A stretch of 64,000 bases of DNA, taken from positions 62,001 to 126,000 of the forward strand of contig DASXVU010000047.1 in assembly GCA_036504055.1 (NCBI GenBank), in the 5' to 3' direction. The position numbers were made by a program, and so were the translations under genes. Every line of letters begins with the position of its first letter. The first letter of the stretch is position 1. Below, piece by piece: positions 16,238 to 24,969 of the stretch. The notes beneath the pieces are model-generated. The model ran no database searches. It had not been told where the DNA came from and saw nothing but the letters and a program-made list of their open reading frames with translations. Source of the stretch: Methanomassiliicoccales archaeon (GTDB taxonomy: Archaea; Thermoplasmatota; Thermoplasmata; Methanomassiliicoccales; UBA472).

Positions 16238-16964
16238 CGTACTTGCACATGTTGAAACCGCTGCCGAAGGTATCCTTCTCGACCACGCGCAGGGGCATTC
16301 CCAGCTTCGCCTCGAATATCGCCTCCAGGATGCCCTCGTTGAGCAGGCACAGCGTCTTGCCCACATCGGGGTTCTTGGAGCAGTCGTATTCGTCCCTGAT
16401 GATCAGCGTGACCGGATGCAAGGAATACACCACCAGCTCTCCCAGCTCGTGGGTGCCGTAGAACTGTTTCACCTCGGTGATCAGGTCCTCCACCTTGGCC
16501 GCCTTGAACTGCTTGGCCAGCTCCGTACCGATCTGTTTGCCGATGTCCTTCAGGACCGGGTCCATGTTGAAACCGATGGCCTCCATCCCGATCACGATGG
16601 AACGTATGGTGCCTTTCAAAAACGCACTTGGAGTGCCGACCGAACGGGAGATCGTGCTTCCAATGGCCTTCTTCAGCTCTTCCCGGGGAACCACCGACGA
16701 ACCGATCGGTTTGGATATGATGTAGAAGATCTTCCTACGGTTGTCCAGCGGGTCATCGCGGAATCCGATGAGACCTTCCTGGACCATCTTCTCCAGATGC
16801 ACCGACAGTGTGGACTGGGCCTTCCCGGTCAGCACCGCGATCTCGCTCAGGCTGAGGTCCCTCCGTTGCAGTTCGCTCAGGATCTTTTGCCTGACGGGGT
16901 TCGATATCTGCCTCAACCCACTGCTGGTAGAATAAACATCGAAGTCCGTACCCTTCTTTGGCAT
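16218..16964 (-). CDS. ArsR-type winged helix fused to a V4R sensor domain
   Basis: Probable ligand-responsive transcription factor. Residues 15-80 form an ArsR-like winged helix (ISNPVRQKILSEL, LSLSEIAVLTGKAQSTLSVHLEKM, then a basic wing). The rest is a V4R (4-vinyl reductase-type) domain, a small-molecule or hydrocarbon-binding fold, with Cys in DEYDCSKN, CLLNEG and GFNMCKY. ATG at 16964 is chosen over a TTG at 16985; the TATA-like box on 17001-17010 gives a short leader. It converges on aguA with 20 nt overlap. Target genes and ligand are unknown. Confidence 0.8.
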   Translation of the reverse strand: MPKKGTDFDVYSTSSGLRQISNPVRQKILSELQRRDLSLSEIAVLTGKAQSTLSVHLEKMVQEGLIGFRDDPLDNRRKIFYIISKPIGSSVVPREELKKAIGSTISRSVGTPSAFLKGTIRSIVIGMEAIGFNMDPVLKDIGKQIGTELAKQFKAAKVEDLITEVKQFYGTHELGELVVYSLHPVTLIIRDEYDCSKNPDVGKTLCLLNEGILEAIFEAKLGMPLRVVEKDTFGSGFNMCKYVIEPSL

Positions 16965-17124
16965 CAGTTCAACCCGAGCTATCAAATTGGTATAGAGCAG
17001 TATTAAATGTTATTGAGATTGACGAAGAATCGTTAGCTCTGAATTCGATATATCCCATGATGCCCGCTCAGATGCCGAACCTTACCTTTTTTAAGCTCCT
17101 ATCCTCTGACTGGAACGGAACACC

Positions 17125-18132
17125 ATGAAAATAACGATCGATGGCGAACCGAGAGATATGAGAGCGCTCTGGTATGACTCGGGAAAGGTCACCATGATCG
17201 ACCAGCGCCTCTTGCCCAACACGTTCAAGCTGGTCGATTTCACCAAATGCAGCGAGGTGGCGGCCAGCATCAAGGATATGACGGTGAGGGGGGCACCGGC
17301 CATCGGAGTCGCGGCGGCCTACGGGATGCTGCTGGCCACCAAGGATGGGACGAAATTGGAGGACGCGGCGAAGATGCTGAAGGTCACCAGACCGACGGCT
17401 CACGACCTGTTCTTTGCCGTCGACTCGATGCTGAAGGCTATCCGCTCCGGAAAGGACCCGGAACTGGCAGCCCGGTCCTATGCTGACGATATCGTTGACA
17501 AATGCAGGATGATAGGCGAGTTCGGAGAACCGCTCATCGAGGACGGCGCAAGGATCATGACCCACTGCAACGCCGGCGCGCTGGCCACCGTCGATTACGG
17601 GACGGCACTGGCGCCCATGCGGGTGGCATGGAACAAAGGCAAGAAGATGTTCGTTTACGTTTCCGAGACCCGGCCCAGGCTGCAGGGCATGAAGCTCACC
17701 GCCTATGAGCTGTTGAACGAAGGCATTCCGCACGCCATCATACCGGATGGGGCGTCCGGACACTTCATGCGAAAAGGCGTTGATCTCATTATCGTAGGGG
17801 CAGACCGCATCGCCGCCAACGGGGACTTTGCCAACAAGATCGGCACCTACGAAAAGGCAGTTCTGGCCAAAGAGCTCGGGATCCCATTCTACACCGCCGC
17901 GCCGATCTCCACCTTCGATTTCACGATCGAGAACGGCGAACAGATCCCGATCGAGGACCGTTCCGAGGACGAGGTAACGATGATCGACGGCCATCTCATC
18001 GCCCCGAAGGGATGCAAGGCGTTGAACCCCTCATTCGATATGACCCCGAGCAGATATGTGACCGGGATCATCACCGAGATCGGGATCATCAAGCCCAACG
18101 AAGTCAGCAAGGTCAGGAGGATGCTCCAATGA
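17125..18132 (+). CDS. mtnA: S-methyl-5-thioribose-1-phosphate isomerase
   Basis: Isomerises methylthioribose-1-P (or 5-deoxyribose-1-P) to the ribulose form in salvage of 5'-methylthioadenosine and 5'-deoxyadenosine. MtnA/eIF2B fold: VRGAPAIG at 55-61, catalytic Cys148 in THCNAG, catalytic Asp227 in GADRI, ETRPRLQG for phosphate binding. 335 residues. The related ribose-1,5-bisphosphate isomerase differs in these motifs, so MtnA is preferred. It overlaps a class II aldolase by ATGA, matching the MTA/5-deoxyribose aldolase route rather than the classical methionine cycle. Confidence 0.92.
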   Translation: MKITIDGEPRDMRALWYDSGKVTMIDQRLLPNTFKLVDFTKCSEVAASIKDMTVRGAPAIGVAAAYGMLLATKDGTKLEDAAKMLKVTRPTAHDLFFAVDSMLKAIRSGKDPELAARSYADDIVDKCRMIGEFGEPLIEDGARIMTHCNAGALATVDYGTALAPMRVAWNKGKKMFVYVSETRPRLQGMKLTAYELLNEGIPHAIIPDGASGHFMRKGVDLIIVGADRIAANGDFANKIGTYEKAVLAKELGIPFYTAAPISTFDFTIENGEQIPIEDRSEDEVTMIDGHLIAPKGCKALNPSFDMTPSRYVTGIITEIGIIKPNEVSKVRRMLQ

Positions 18133-18749
18133 TCGAAGAGGCAAGGCGAGAGATCGTCGAGTATGGCAAGCTACTCTACCAGAAGGGATTGACGGTCGGC
18201 ACGGCCGGTAACATCAGCCTCCGGGGCGAGGGGAGAACGATGCTCATCACCCCGACAAGCACATGCAAAGGCATGCTGGACCCAGACCGGCTGGTGCTCA
18301 TCGACCTTGACGAAGGCAAGGTCCTGAGCGGAGGCAGACCCTCCATCGAGACCCCTTTCCACCTAGCGCTCTACAGGACCAGGCCGGAGGTCAACGCGGT
18401 CATCCACACTCACCCGGCATACTGTACGGCATTGGCGGTCAAGGGCATCAAGGTCCAACCGGGCCTGACACCTGAAGGCCTACTGGTGTTGGGACGCGAT
18501 GTGCCGATGGTTCCGTACGCCACACCAGGGACCGCCGACCTGGCCAAGGCCCTCTCCGAGGCACCAAGCGCTGCCATGGCCTTCCTGCTGGAGAAGCACG
18601 GCGCGATAGCCGTGGGTAAGGACATGTCCGAGGCGTTCCACCGCATGGAGACCCTGGAGTTCATGGCCCATCTGCAATGCAACGTCCGTTCACTGGGAGG
18701 GGCGGAACAGCTTTCGCCGGCCGAGGTCGACCGGATCCTGAAGAGATGA
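18129..18749 (+). CDS. class II aldolase (fuculose-1-phosphate aldolase-like)
   Basis: Zn-dependent aldolase of the FucA/AraD family, 206 residues. TAGNIS at 25-30 binds phosphate, Glu74 (SIETPFH) is the catalytic acid/base, and His93, His95 and His157 are the Zn ligands. Start is the ATG overlapping the mtnA stop. Coupling to mtnA suggests it splits 5-methylthioribulose-1-P or 5-deoxyribulose-1-P into DHAP and a 2-carbon or 3-carbon aldehyde, as described for the methanogen and bacterial DHAP-shunt enzymes. Substrate is inferred from context; FucA-like activity on other sugars cannot be excluded. Confidence 0.88.
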   Translation: MIEEARREIVEYGKLLYQKGLTVGTAGNISLRGEGRTMLITPTSTCKGMLDPDRLVLIDLDEGKVLSGGRPSIETPFHLALYRTRPEVNAVIHTHPAYCTALAVKGIKVQPGLTPEGLLVLGRDVPMVPYATPGTADLAKALSEAPSAAMAFLLEKHGAIAVGKDMSEAFHRMETLEFMAHLQCNVRSLGGAEQLSPAEVDRILKR

Positions 18750-18917
18750 ATCGGGGGCTCAATGCCCATCGCCGGATGGACATCCGACCGCGGAAGAAAT
18801 GGATGATGCTCACGAATTCCATCCAACCTGGCCATCATCGGAACCGCCTTTTCCTTGCCAAAGGAACAAATTCATGATTTAAACGACGTGCAACCTAATA
18901 ATAGAAGGCCCCCGCAG

Positions 18918-19235
18918 GTGTCTTTTGGTGATCTTACGAAGTTCCATGTGGAGATGACGGTCAGGGACAATTTTGAGCCGATGAACGCGATCCCGGTGCA
19001 GAAGATGATCTTCGCCCATTTGACGAAAATGGTGCAATCCGGGAAAGTGTCCGAATACGGGATTTACTCCGATGAACGCGGAGGTTTCTTCCTGATGGAG
19101 GCGGAAACGCCGGAGGAGCTGTTCGAAATGGTGGCGCCGATCGTCGATGCCATCAAGGTAAGAGCGCAGCCATACGTATCGCTGAACACCCTGAAATCAT
19201 TCTTCGAAGCCTATGAGAAGTCGATTAAGGAATGA
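18918..19235 (+). CDS. small dimeric alpha/beta-barrel-like protein, function unknown
   Basis: About 105 residues. The pattern KFHVEMTVRD, then a long helix (PVQKMIFAHLTKMVQSGK), a strand GIYSDERGGFFLMEAE and a helix TPEELFEMVAPIV resembles small ferredoxin-like dimeric barrels such as DUF3303/YCII relatives, but no catalytic residue is evident. The GTG at 18918 opens just before the first strand; an upstream start at 18855 would add 21 unconserved residues, and ATG 18954 would cut the strand. TATA-like tttaaac is near 18875. Stand-alone gene. Confidence 0.6.
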   Translation: MSFGDLTKFHVEMTVRDNFEPMNAIPVQKMIFAHLTKMVQSGKVSEYGIYSDERGGFFLMEAETPEELFEMVAPIVDAIKVRAQPYVSLNTLKSFFEAYEKSIKE

Positions 19236-19435
19236 AACGCATCATCCAAGGGCGGGCCAGATGGCCATGCAATTCCATGCCCGGTTGCGATGGGGGACGC
19301 GAAAGGGAATGCCCGACCAATAGTCAGCCGCCGGGAAGGGCGGAATGTTGCCTAGAGGACGATCCCCTCTAATTCCCTATCTCCCGAACAACCCTCGCGG
19401 CAAAGTGATTAATAGCGTATTCCATTCACAACACG

Positions 19436-20500
19436 ATGATACTCGTCACCAAATGGTTCGGCGTCTTTCTCTGCGAAGATGAAACAGTTAGGAAGTTCCA
19501 GCTGTTCGACAAAGACCCAAAATCGGTGGCGAAAAAGCTCGCCGCGATCCAAAAGGGCGAGATACTCCCGGAGGAGCGCAGCCTGGCCGTCAGAAGGATG
19601 AAGGTCGCCGACGTCAGGCTGAAGAAGCTGGGCAAGCCGACAGTGTTCGATTCCTCCTTCATCCGTCCAGATGCCTACGGCATCGAGCCTGGCTTCATGC
19701 AGAAGGTCATGGTTGAGCTGGGCAAGGTGCGTACCCGCGAACCGCTCAGCGAGGACAAGTGCATCGCCCAAGCCATACGGGCACAGGACGACATCATCGT
19801 GACCATCAACCTGATGAACGAACGCATGCATGAATGGTACGGCCTTCACTTCCCGGAGCTCTCCGACTACGCTTTGGACGAGCGGTATGTTGAGCTGATA
19901 TCCAAGTATGGGGACCGGGACAAGGTGCTGGAGGTCCTCCAGGTGGAACTGGAATCGGTCGGTTCCGAGATGGCCGAGGAGGACATCAACATCATCCGTT
20001 CGGTGGCCGGGACGCTGTTCGACCTGTATCAGCGCAAGGCGGACCTGGACCATTATATCTCGGAGGGGATGCAGAAGGTCGCCCCGAACATGACCGCCCT
20101 ATTGTCCGCAAACCTAGCCGCCCGACTGATCTCGCTCTCCGGAGGTCTGGCCCGCCTTACGAAATTACCATCCAGCACGGTGCAGCTGCTAGGGGCGGAG
20201 AAGGCCATGTTCATGCACCTCAGGTCGGGCAAGAGGCCCCCCAAGCATGGCATCATCTTCCAGCACCCATGGGTCAACCGGGCGCCCTATTGGCAGAGAG
20301 GCAAGATCTCCCGTTCCCTGGGCGGGAAGATCTCCATCGCCTGCAAGGTCGACTTCTACAAGGGCGACTTCATCGGCGACCAGCTGAAGAAGCAGATGGA
20401 TCTGCGCGTCGAAGAGGTGCAGAAGAAGTACCCCAACCCGCCCAAGCGCGCACCGGCCCCGAGACCCAGATGGAATAACGACCGAAAGGGCAGAAGGTAA
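19436..20500 (+). CDS. nop5: C/D-box sRNP protein aNop5 (Nop56/58 homologue)
   Basis: Scaffold of archaeal C/D-box sRNPs, binding FlpA by its N-terminal domain, dimerising by a coiled coil and gripping L7Ae-bound sRNA by the NOP domain. In 354 residues the NOP signature is clear (MHEWYGLHFPEL near 140, VAPNMTALLSANLAARLISLSGGL, PSSTVQLLGAEKAMF, PKHGIIFQHPWV). The C-terminus is Lys/Arg/Pro-rich as usual. Promoter: gtgattaatag near 19406. It is not next to flpA (9026), unlike in most archaea. Confidence 0.95.
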   Translation: MILVTKWFGVFLCEDETVRKFQLFDKDPKSVAKKLAAIQKGEILPEERSLAVRRMKVADVRLKKLGKPTVFDSSFIRPDAYGIEPGFMQKVMVELGKVRTREPLSEDKCIAQAIRAQDDIIVTINLMNERMHEWYGLHFPELSDYALDERYVELISKYGDRDKVLEVLQVELESVGSEMAEEDINIIRSVAGTLFDLYQRKADLDHYISEGMQKVAPNMTALLSANLAARLISLSGGLARLTKLPSSTVQLLGAEKAMFMHLRSGKRPPKHGIIFQHPWVNRAPYWQRGKISRSLGGKISIACKVDFYKGDFIGDQLKKQMDLRVEEVQKKYPNPPKRAPAPRPRWNNDRKGRR

Positions 20501-20539
20501 GTTATATAAGCACTCGCTCAATTCCCTTGCCTGATTGAT

Positions 20540-20926
20540 ATGTCGTGGACGCAACAGGAAGTCCGTGAACTTAAGGAAGGACGTTACATGCTCATCGACA
20601 ATGAGCCTTGCAAGATCGTCAATATTTCCACATCCAAGCCAGGGAAGCATGGAGAAGCGAAAGCGAACATCGACGCCATTGGAGTTTTCGACAACAAGAA
20701 GCGCCAGATCGTTCACCCGGTTAAGCATAAAGTGCAGGTACCCCTCATCGACAAGCGGAAGGCCCAGGTCCTGGCCGTAATGGGCGATGAGGTCCAGCTG
20801 ATGGATCTGGAGACCTATGAGACCTTCCAGCTCCCAGTGCCCGAGGAGTTCGCTGGCCAGTTCCACAACGGCGAGGAGATCATGTACCTCGTCGCCATGG
20901 ACCGCCGGAAGATCACCAAGGTCTGA
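20540..20926 (+). CDS. eif5a: translation factor aIF5A
   Basis: Promotes peptide bond formation at stalling motifs. 128 residues: an N-terminal SH3-like domain with the hypusine loop STSKPGKHG, modified lysine expected at Lys36, and a C-terminal OB-fold ending in [19 protein letters not shown] box ttatataa at 20502-20509 gives a very short leader before the ATG at 20540. Only 23 nt separate it from an agmatinase-family gene; agmatinase-like enzymes have been linked to aIF5A lysine modification in haloarchaea, so the pairing may be functional. Confidence 0.96.
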   Translation: MSWTQQEVRELKEGRYMLIDNEPCKIVNISTSKPGKHGEAKANIDAIGVFDNKKRQIVHPVKHKVQVPLIDKRKAQVLAVMGDEVQLMDLETYETFQLPVPEEFAGQFHNGEEIMYLVAMDRRKITKV

Positions 20927-20949
20927 ACGGACCCAGAAGGTATCCAAAG

Positions 20950-21807
20950 ATGGTCCTCCCCGGCGTCTCGTTCAACGAGGCAAGGTCCTCATTCGAGAAG
21001 GCGCATTTCGTCATCGTCGGGGTACCCTTCGACCGGACCACCTCGTTCCGCTCCGGGACACGGGCCGGACCGAACGCGGTCAGGGAAGCGTCCTACAACT
21101 TCGAAAGCTACCTTTTTGAACACGACACCAACCTGGTGGACATTCCGATACACGACGCTGGCAATATAGAACAGTGCGGCACTCCGGAGGAGATGTTCAA
21201 GGCCACCAAGGCGGAGGCGAAAAGCATCGTCTCGGCGGGCAAGTTCCCCATATTCATCGGCGGGGAGCATTCGATCTCAATACCAGTCATCGAGGCCTTC
21301 GACGACATAGGCGTCATCTCCATTGACGCCCATCTCGATTTCCGGGAGGAGTACATGGGCAGCCGGATGTCCCACGCCTGTGTCATGAGGAGGGCGGCCG
21401 ATCACGTCGGGATCGAGAACGTGCTGCCGTTCGGCGTGAGGTCGATCTCGGCCGAAGAGAAGAAGCACAAGATGCCCAACTACATCGACGCCTACCAGAT
21501 CCACGACCAGGGCCTCGAGACCTCGTGGAAGAGGGCGATGAACATGATGCGCAAGGAGAAGGTCTACTTCTCACTGGACATCGACGGCATCGACCCCGCC
21601 TACGCACCCGGCACCGGGACTCCGGAGCCTTTCGGCCTGAGCACCTATGACGTGAAGAAGTGCATCAACATGCTCGGGGAGAGAATGGTCGGTTTCGACG
21701 TTAACGAGATCTCACCCCCATATGATCACGGGAACACCGCAGCGCTCGGTGCCAGGATGATCCAAGAGGTCATCTGCGTGGTCTGGAAGCATAACGGTAA
21801 AAAGTAA
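20950..21807 (+). CDS. speB: agmatinase/ureohydrolase family protein
   Basis: Binuclear Mn ureohydrolase, 285 residues. Metal ligands are His107 (GGEHS), Asp126, His128 and Asp130 (DAHLD), and Asp210 and Asp212 (SLDIDGIDP). The usual agmatinase reaction gives putrescine and urea. Because it sits 23 nt behind aIF5A and an agmatine deiminase/amidase pair already exists at 14256-16237, a dedicated role in hypusine formation or another guanidino substrate is a real alternative. ATG at 20950 starts MVLPGVSFNEA; no alternative start is better. Confidence 0.88.
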   Translation: MVLPGVSFNEARSSFEKAHFVIVGVPFDRTTSFRSGTRAGPNAVREASYNFESYLFEHDTNLVDIPIHDAGNIEQCGTPEEMFKATKAEAKSIVSAGKFPIFIGGEHSISIPVIEAFDDIGVISIDAHLDFREEYMGSRMSHACVMRRAADHVGIENVLPFGVRSISAEEKKHKMPNYIDAYQIHDQGLETSWKRAMNMMRKEKVYFSLDIDGIDPAYAPGTGTPEPFGLSTYDVKKCINMLGERMVGFDVNEISPPYDHGNTAALGARMIQEVICVVWKHNGKK

Positions 21808-21848
21808 GGTTTTTGGTCCTCCGGTTCTCGGAGAACGGGATAAAAGGT

Positions 21849-23198
21849 TTACTCCAGTATCTCTTTCAGCGCCTTCTCGCACCGGTCGCCGCACTTCTTT
21901 GCGGCCTCGGGACTCCTGCCCTCGGAGAATATCCGGAAGATCGGCTCGGTTCCCGATGGCCGGATCAGGGTCCATCCCTCCCCGAAGTAGACCTTGACCC
22001 CGTCCGTGGTGTCGACCTTTTCCTTGGAGAAGGCCTCCACGACGAGCTTCAGAACCTCTGACTTTCTGACCTCGGGGCATTCCATCTTGCGCTTGTCCAG
22101 GTAGTATTCGGGGATGGTGGACAGAAGCTTGGACAGCGGTCCTTCCATGGCGACGATCTCCAGCATCTTGGCAGCCGTCATCCCTCCGTCCCGGCAATAC
22201 TGGTGCTCAGGGAAGATCAGGCCTCCGTTCTCCTCGCCGCCGAAGATGGCTCCGACCTCGATCATCTTCCTGGCCACGACCGGGGAACCGACGCGTGTGT
22301 ACACGACCTCTCCCCCTTCCGCCTTGACCACGTCCTCGACGCAGGAGGAAGAGCTTACCGGGGTGACAACTGTCCCGCCGCCGTTCTGCCTGACGATGTG
22401 GCGGGCGACGATGGCGAGGGACCGGTCCCCGAAGACGAAATTGCCCTTGTCATCGACGAATATGGTACGATCGGCATCACCGTCGTGAGCCAGGCCGAGA
22501 TCGGCACCGGTCGCCTTGACCGTGGCCATCAGGTCCTTCAGGTTATCTGCGGTTGGTTCGGAAGGATGCCCGGGGAACGTTCCCTGCGGGTTCGAGTTGA
22601 GCGAGATCACTCGCACTCCGAGGTCAGCCAACAGGTCCGGCGAGGTCGCGGTGGCGGCGCCGTTGGCGCAATCGAGGACCACGTTCATCTTGGCGGAGGC
22701 GATTGTGTTCACGTCCACATGCTGTTTGATGGCTGCGGAATATGTTCTGGCCGCCCCCTCGACCAGACCGATCGTCCCGACCGACTTCCAGTTCTTGTGA
22801 ACGGAGGACTTGTTGAAGTAGATCGCCTCGATCTTCTCCTCCTTCTCCCGGGGCATCTCGGTCCCGTCATAATCGATGCACTTGATCCCATTGAACTCCG
22901 GCGGGTTGTGCGAGGCTGTGATCATCACACCACCCTTGACGCCGGAATTCTTGACATAATACTGCAGCGCGGGAGTCGGAACCATTCCTATGTCGAGGAC
23001 ATTGGCCCCACTGGCCATGAGACCGGCGGCCACCGCGCTCTTGATCATGTCTGCGGAGGTGCGGCAGTCGGTGGCGATGGCCACTTTACCTCCCATGTGC
23101 GTGCCTATCGCGGCGCCCACTTCCAACGCGAACGATGCGTTCATTTCCTGATTGACCACGCCCCTGATACCGTTGGTCCCGAAGAGTCTAGCCGTCAT
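21849..23198 (-). CDS. phosphohexomutase (second copy; phosphomannomutase/phosphoglucosamine mutase)
   Basis: 449-residue alpha-D-phosphohexomutase: phosphoserine Ser96 in TASHNP, metal loop DGDADR with Asp239/241/243, sugar-specificity loop GEENGG at 321-326 and phosphate loop RPSGTEPIFRIF. The specificity loop differs from the GEPSG of the paralogue at 1614, so the two probably use different sugars (glucosamine, mannose, glucose or a pentose phosphate). It is 3 nt behind the DUF47 gene and may be the fifth gene of the ABC transporter operon, a physically tight but functionally unexplained link. Confidence 0.87.
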   Translation of the reverse strand: MTARLFGTNGIRGVVNQEMNASFALEVGAAIGTHMGGKVAIATDCRTSADMIKSAVAAGLMASGANVLDIGMVPTPALQYYVKNSGVKGGVMITASHNPPEFNGIKCIDYDGTEMPREKEEKIEAIYFNKSSVHKNWKSVGTIGLVEGAARTYSAAIKQHVDVNTIASAKMNVVLDCANGAATATSPDLLADLGVRVISLNSNPQGTFPGHPSEPTADNLKDLMATVKATGADLGLAHDGDADRTIFVDDKGNFVFGDRSLAIVARHIVRQNGGGTVVTPVSSSSCVEDVVKAEGGEVVYTRVGSPVVARKMIEVGAIFGGEENGGLIFPEHQYCRDGGMTAAKMLEIVAMEGPLSKLLSTIPEYYLDKRKMECPEVRKSEVLKLVVEAFSKEKVDTTDGVKVYFGEGWTLIRPSGTEPIFRIFSEGRSPEAAKKCGDRCEKALKEILE

Positions 23199-23201
23199 AG
23201 T

Positions 23202-23891
23202 TCACCTTGCCTTGTGGATTTGGGATATGACCAGGATATGGATAATGTCTGCGGAGTCCTTGCATGAATCAGAGGAGTTCTCGATCCCGTGCAGAAGATC
23301 CCTCATGAGGTAAATGGCGCGGGGGTCCAGCGCGGCGAAGAAGATCTCCTTCTTGGTGGAGAAGTACATCTCATCCAATTTGTGCTCCGAGATGCTGACG
23401 CTCCGGCCATAGTTTATCACCGCATCGTTGTTGACGCCGAGGGAATCGACACAGTTGCGCAGCTGTTTGGTGGCGAAATCCAGCTCCTTGGTCATCTCGG
23501 CATACTTCCTCCACATCGAAAGCGGCACGCTGACATTTGCCTCGATCACCAGCTGCAGGTTCATGCCCGCCTCTTTGGCCCAATCTGCCACGTTGTCCAT
23601 GTTCTGGGTCAGGTGCAGCAGGTCCTCGCGTTCCTTGGGCTCCATGTCCCCCTTGGAGAGCTCCTCGGATATCATCTCCTCCAACATATCCGCCTCCTTC
23701 TCCGAATATATCAATCGCTTTATGGCGTCCAGCGCCCTTTCCTTGTCGCTGTCGCATAGGGCAGCCAGCGCCCGATTGAGCTCGGACACCGTATCCCCGA
23801 TCTTCTGCGCATGATCCCGGACACCTTTCATGATGACCGACTCACGGCGTACCTTGAACCAGTCCAGTATTGTCCCTTTGTTGTCACTCAA
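23202..23891 (-). CDS. DUF47/PhoU-like protein
   Basis: 229-residue all-helical protein of the PhoU-like DUF47 family. Members usually accompany phosphate (PiT) transporters and are thought to regulate them. The helical core carries repeated acidic Glu/Asp positions (SEKEADMLEEMI, MDNVADWAKEA, SISEHKLDEMYF) that bind metal clusters in PhoU proteins. The start overlaps the end of the ABC ATPase gene by 8 nt, so it is coupled to an ABC importer rather than to a PiT carrier, which is unusual and hints at an oxyanion or phosphate-like substrate. That is inference. Confidence 0.8.
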   Translation of the reverse strand: MSDNKGTILDWFKVRRESVIMKGVRDHAQKIGDTVSELNRALAALCDSDKERALDAIKRLIYSEKEADMLEEMISEELSKGDMEPKEREDLLHLTQNMDNVADWAKEAGMNLQLVIEANVSVPLSMWRKYAEMTKELDFATKQLRNCVDSLGVNNDAVINYGRSVSISEHKLDEMYFSTKKEIFFAALDPRAIYLMRDLLHGIENSSDSCKDSADIIHILVISQIHKAR

Positions 23892-24969
23892 GTTTCACAG
23901 CCTCCGCAATTCCCTCGATCGGCCTGGGATAGACCACTGCCGCCTTCTTGTTGATCATAAGGTAAATCTCCTGACCTAAGTGATACAGGTTTCCATCCGA
24001 TGTCGGAACATCGAAATCCATCCTGTCTTGACTGTCTGCCATGGATTGAATGTGCCAGTAAGTTCCCATGTAGGTAATGGTGTTTATGGTCGCGTGCAAT
24101 CCGCTGGTAAAGGGGAAAACGAACTCCGGACGCACCGAGACGACCACCGGATCGCCTGGCCTCATGGTGGAGTTCAATACCTCCACCAGGGAATCGTCCC
24201 TGAGAGCTACCTTGGTAATGCCATCGTTCACGGATATTATCCAACCCTCCAGCAGGTTGGTCTCGCCGATGAAGTTGGCGGTGAATATCTTGTGCGGCTT
24301 GGAGTATAGCTGCTCCGGTGTGCCTATCTCCACCACCGATCCAGTTTTCATCAGGACGATCCGGTCGGAGACCGACATCGCCTCGTCCTGATCATGGGTG
24401 ACGTGCACGGTGGTTATTCCCAGTGATTTCACTAGGCGCCTCAATTCGTATCTGAGGTCAACGCGGACACGGGCATCCAGCGCTGAGAGGGGCTCATCCA
24501 GCAGGATCACCTTCGAACCGGTGGCCAGTGCCCGGGCCAGCGACGCCTTTTGCTGCTCTCCGCCGCACAGCTCGTTGGGGAACATGTCCATCTTTTCCAG
24601 CAGCTTGACCAGCTCCAGATACTTATGAGCGATGCCGTCCTGCTCTTCCACCTCCTTGCCCATCACCCGGGGGGAATATGACACATTGTCCTTGACGGTG
24701 AGATTGGGGAAGAGGGCGATGTTCTGGAACACATACCCGATGTCCCGGTCCTCGATGGGCACACCGTTCATGTCCTTGCCGCCGATTGTGACCGTCCCTT
24801 CGGTCGGGGTGATGATCCCAGCTATCATGCGAATGAGCGTGGTCTTACCGCATCCCGACGGACCGAGTATGGTGATGTATTCTCCCTCCTCGATCCGGAG
24901 GTCCACACGGTCCACCGCCGCCAGCTTTCCGTAGTATTTGGAAACGCCCTTCAATTCGATGGCCGGCAT
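23884..24969 (-). CDS. ABC importer ATPase with regulatory C-terminal domain (second of pair)
   Basis: ATP-hydrolysing subunit of a binding-protein-dependent importer, 361 residues. Walker A GPSGCGKT at 36-43, Q-loop VFQN, Walker B VILLDEPLSALD, D-loop and switch His in HVTHDQDEAM. The signature motif is LCGGEQQ rather than LSGGQQ. A TOBE-like domain follows residue 240. The ATG at 24969 overlaps the stop of the preceding ATPase (TAATG); the frame reaching 25086 is a shadow. Likely heterodimerises with the adjacent ATPase under the fused permease. Substrate unknown. Confidence 0.9.
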   Translation of the reverse strand: MPAIELKGVSKYYGKLAAVDRVDLRIEEGEYITILGPSGCGKTTLIRMIAGIITPTEGTVTIGGKDMNGVPIEDRDIGYVFQNIALFPNLTVKDNVSYSPRVMGKEVEEQDGIAHKYLELVKLLEKMDMFPNELCGGEQQKASLARALATGSKVILLDEPLSALDARVRVDLRYELRRLVKSLGITTVHVTHDQDEAMSVSDRIVLMKTGSVVEIGTPEQLYSKPHKIFTANFIGETNLLEGWIISVNDGITKVALRDDSLVEVLNSTMRPGDPVVVSVRPEFVFPFTSGLHATINTITYMGTYWHIQSMADSQDRMDFDVPTSDGNLYHLGQEIYLMINKKAAVVYPRPIEGIAEAVKLE

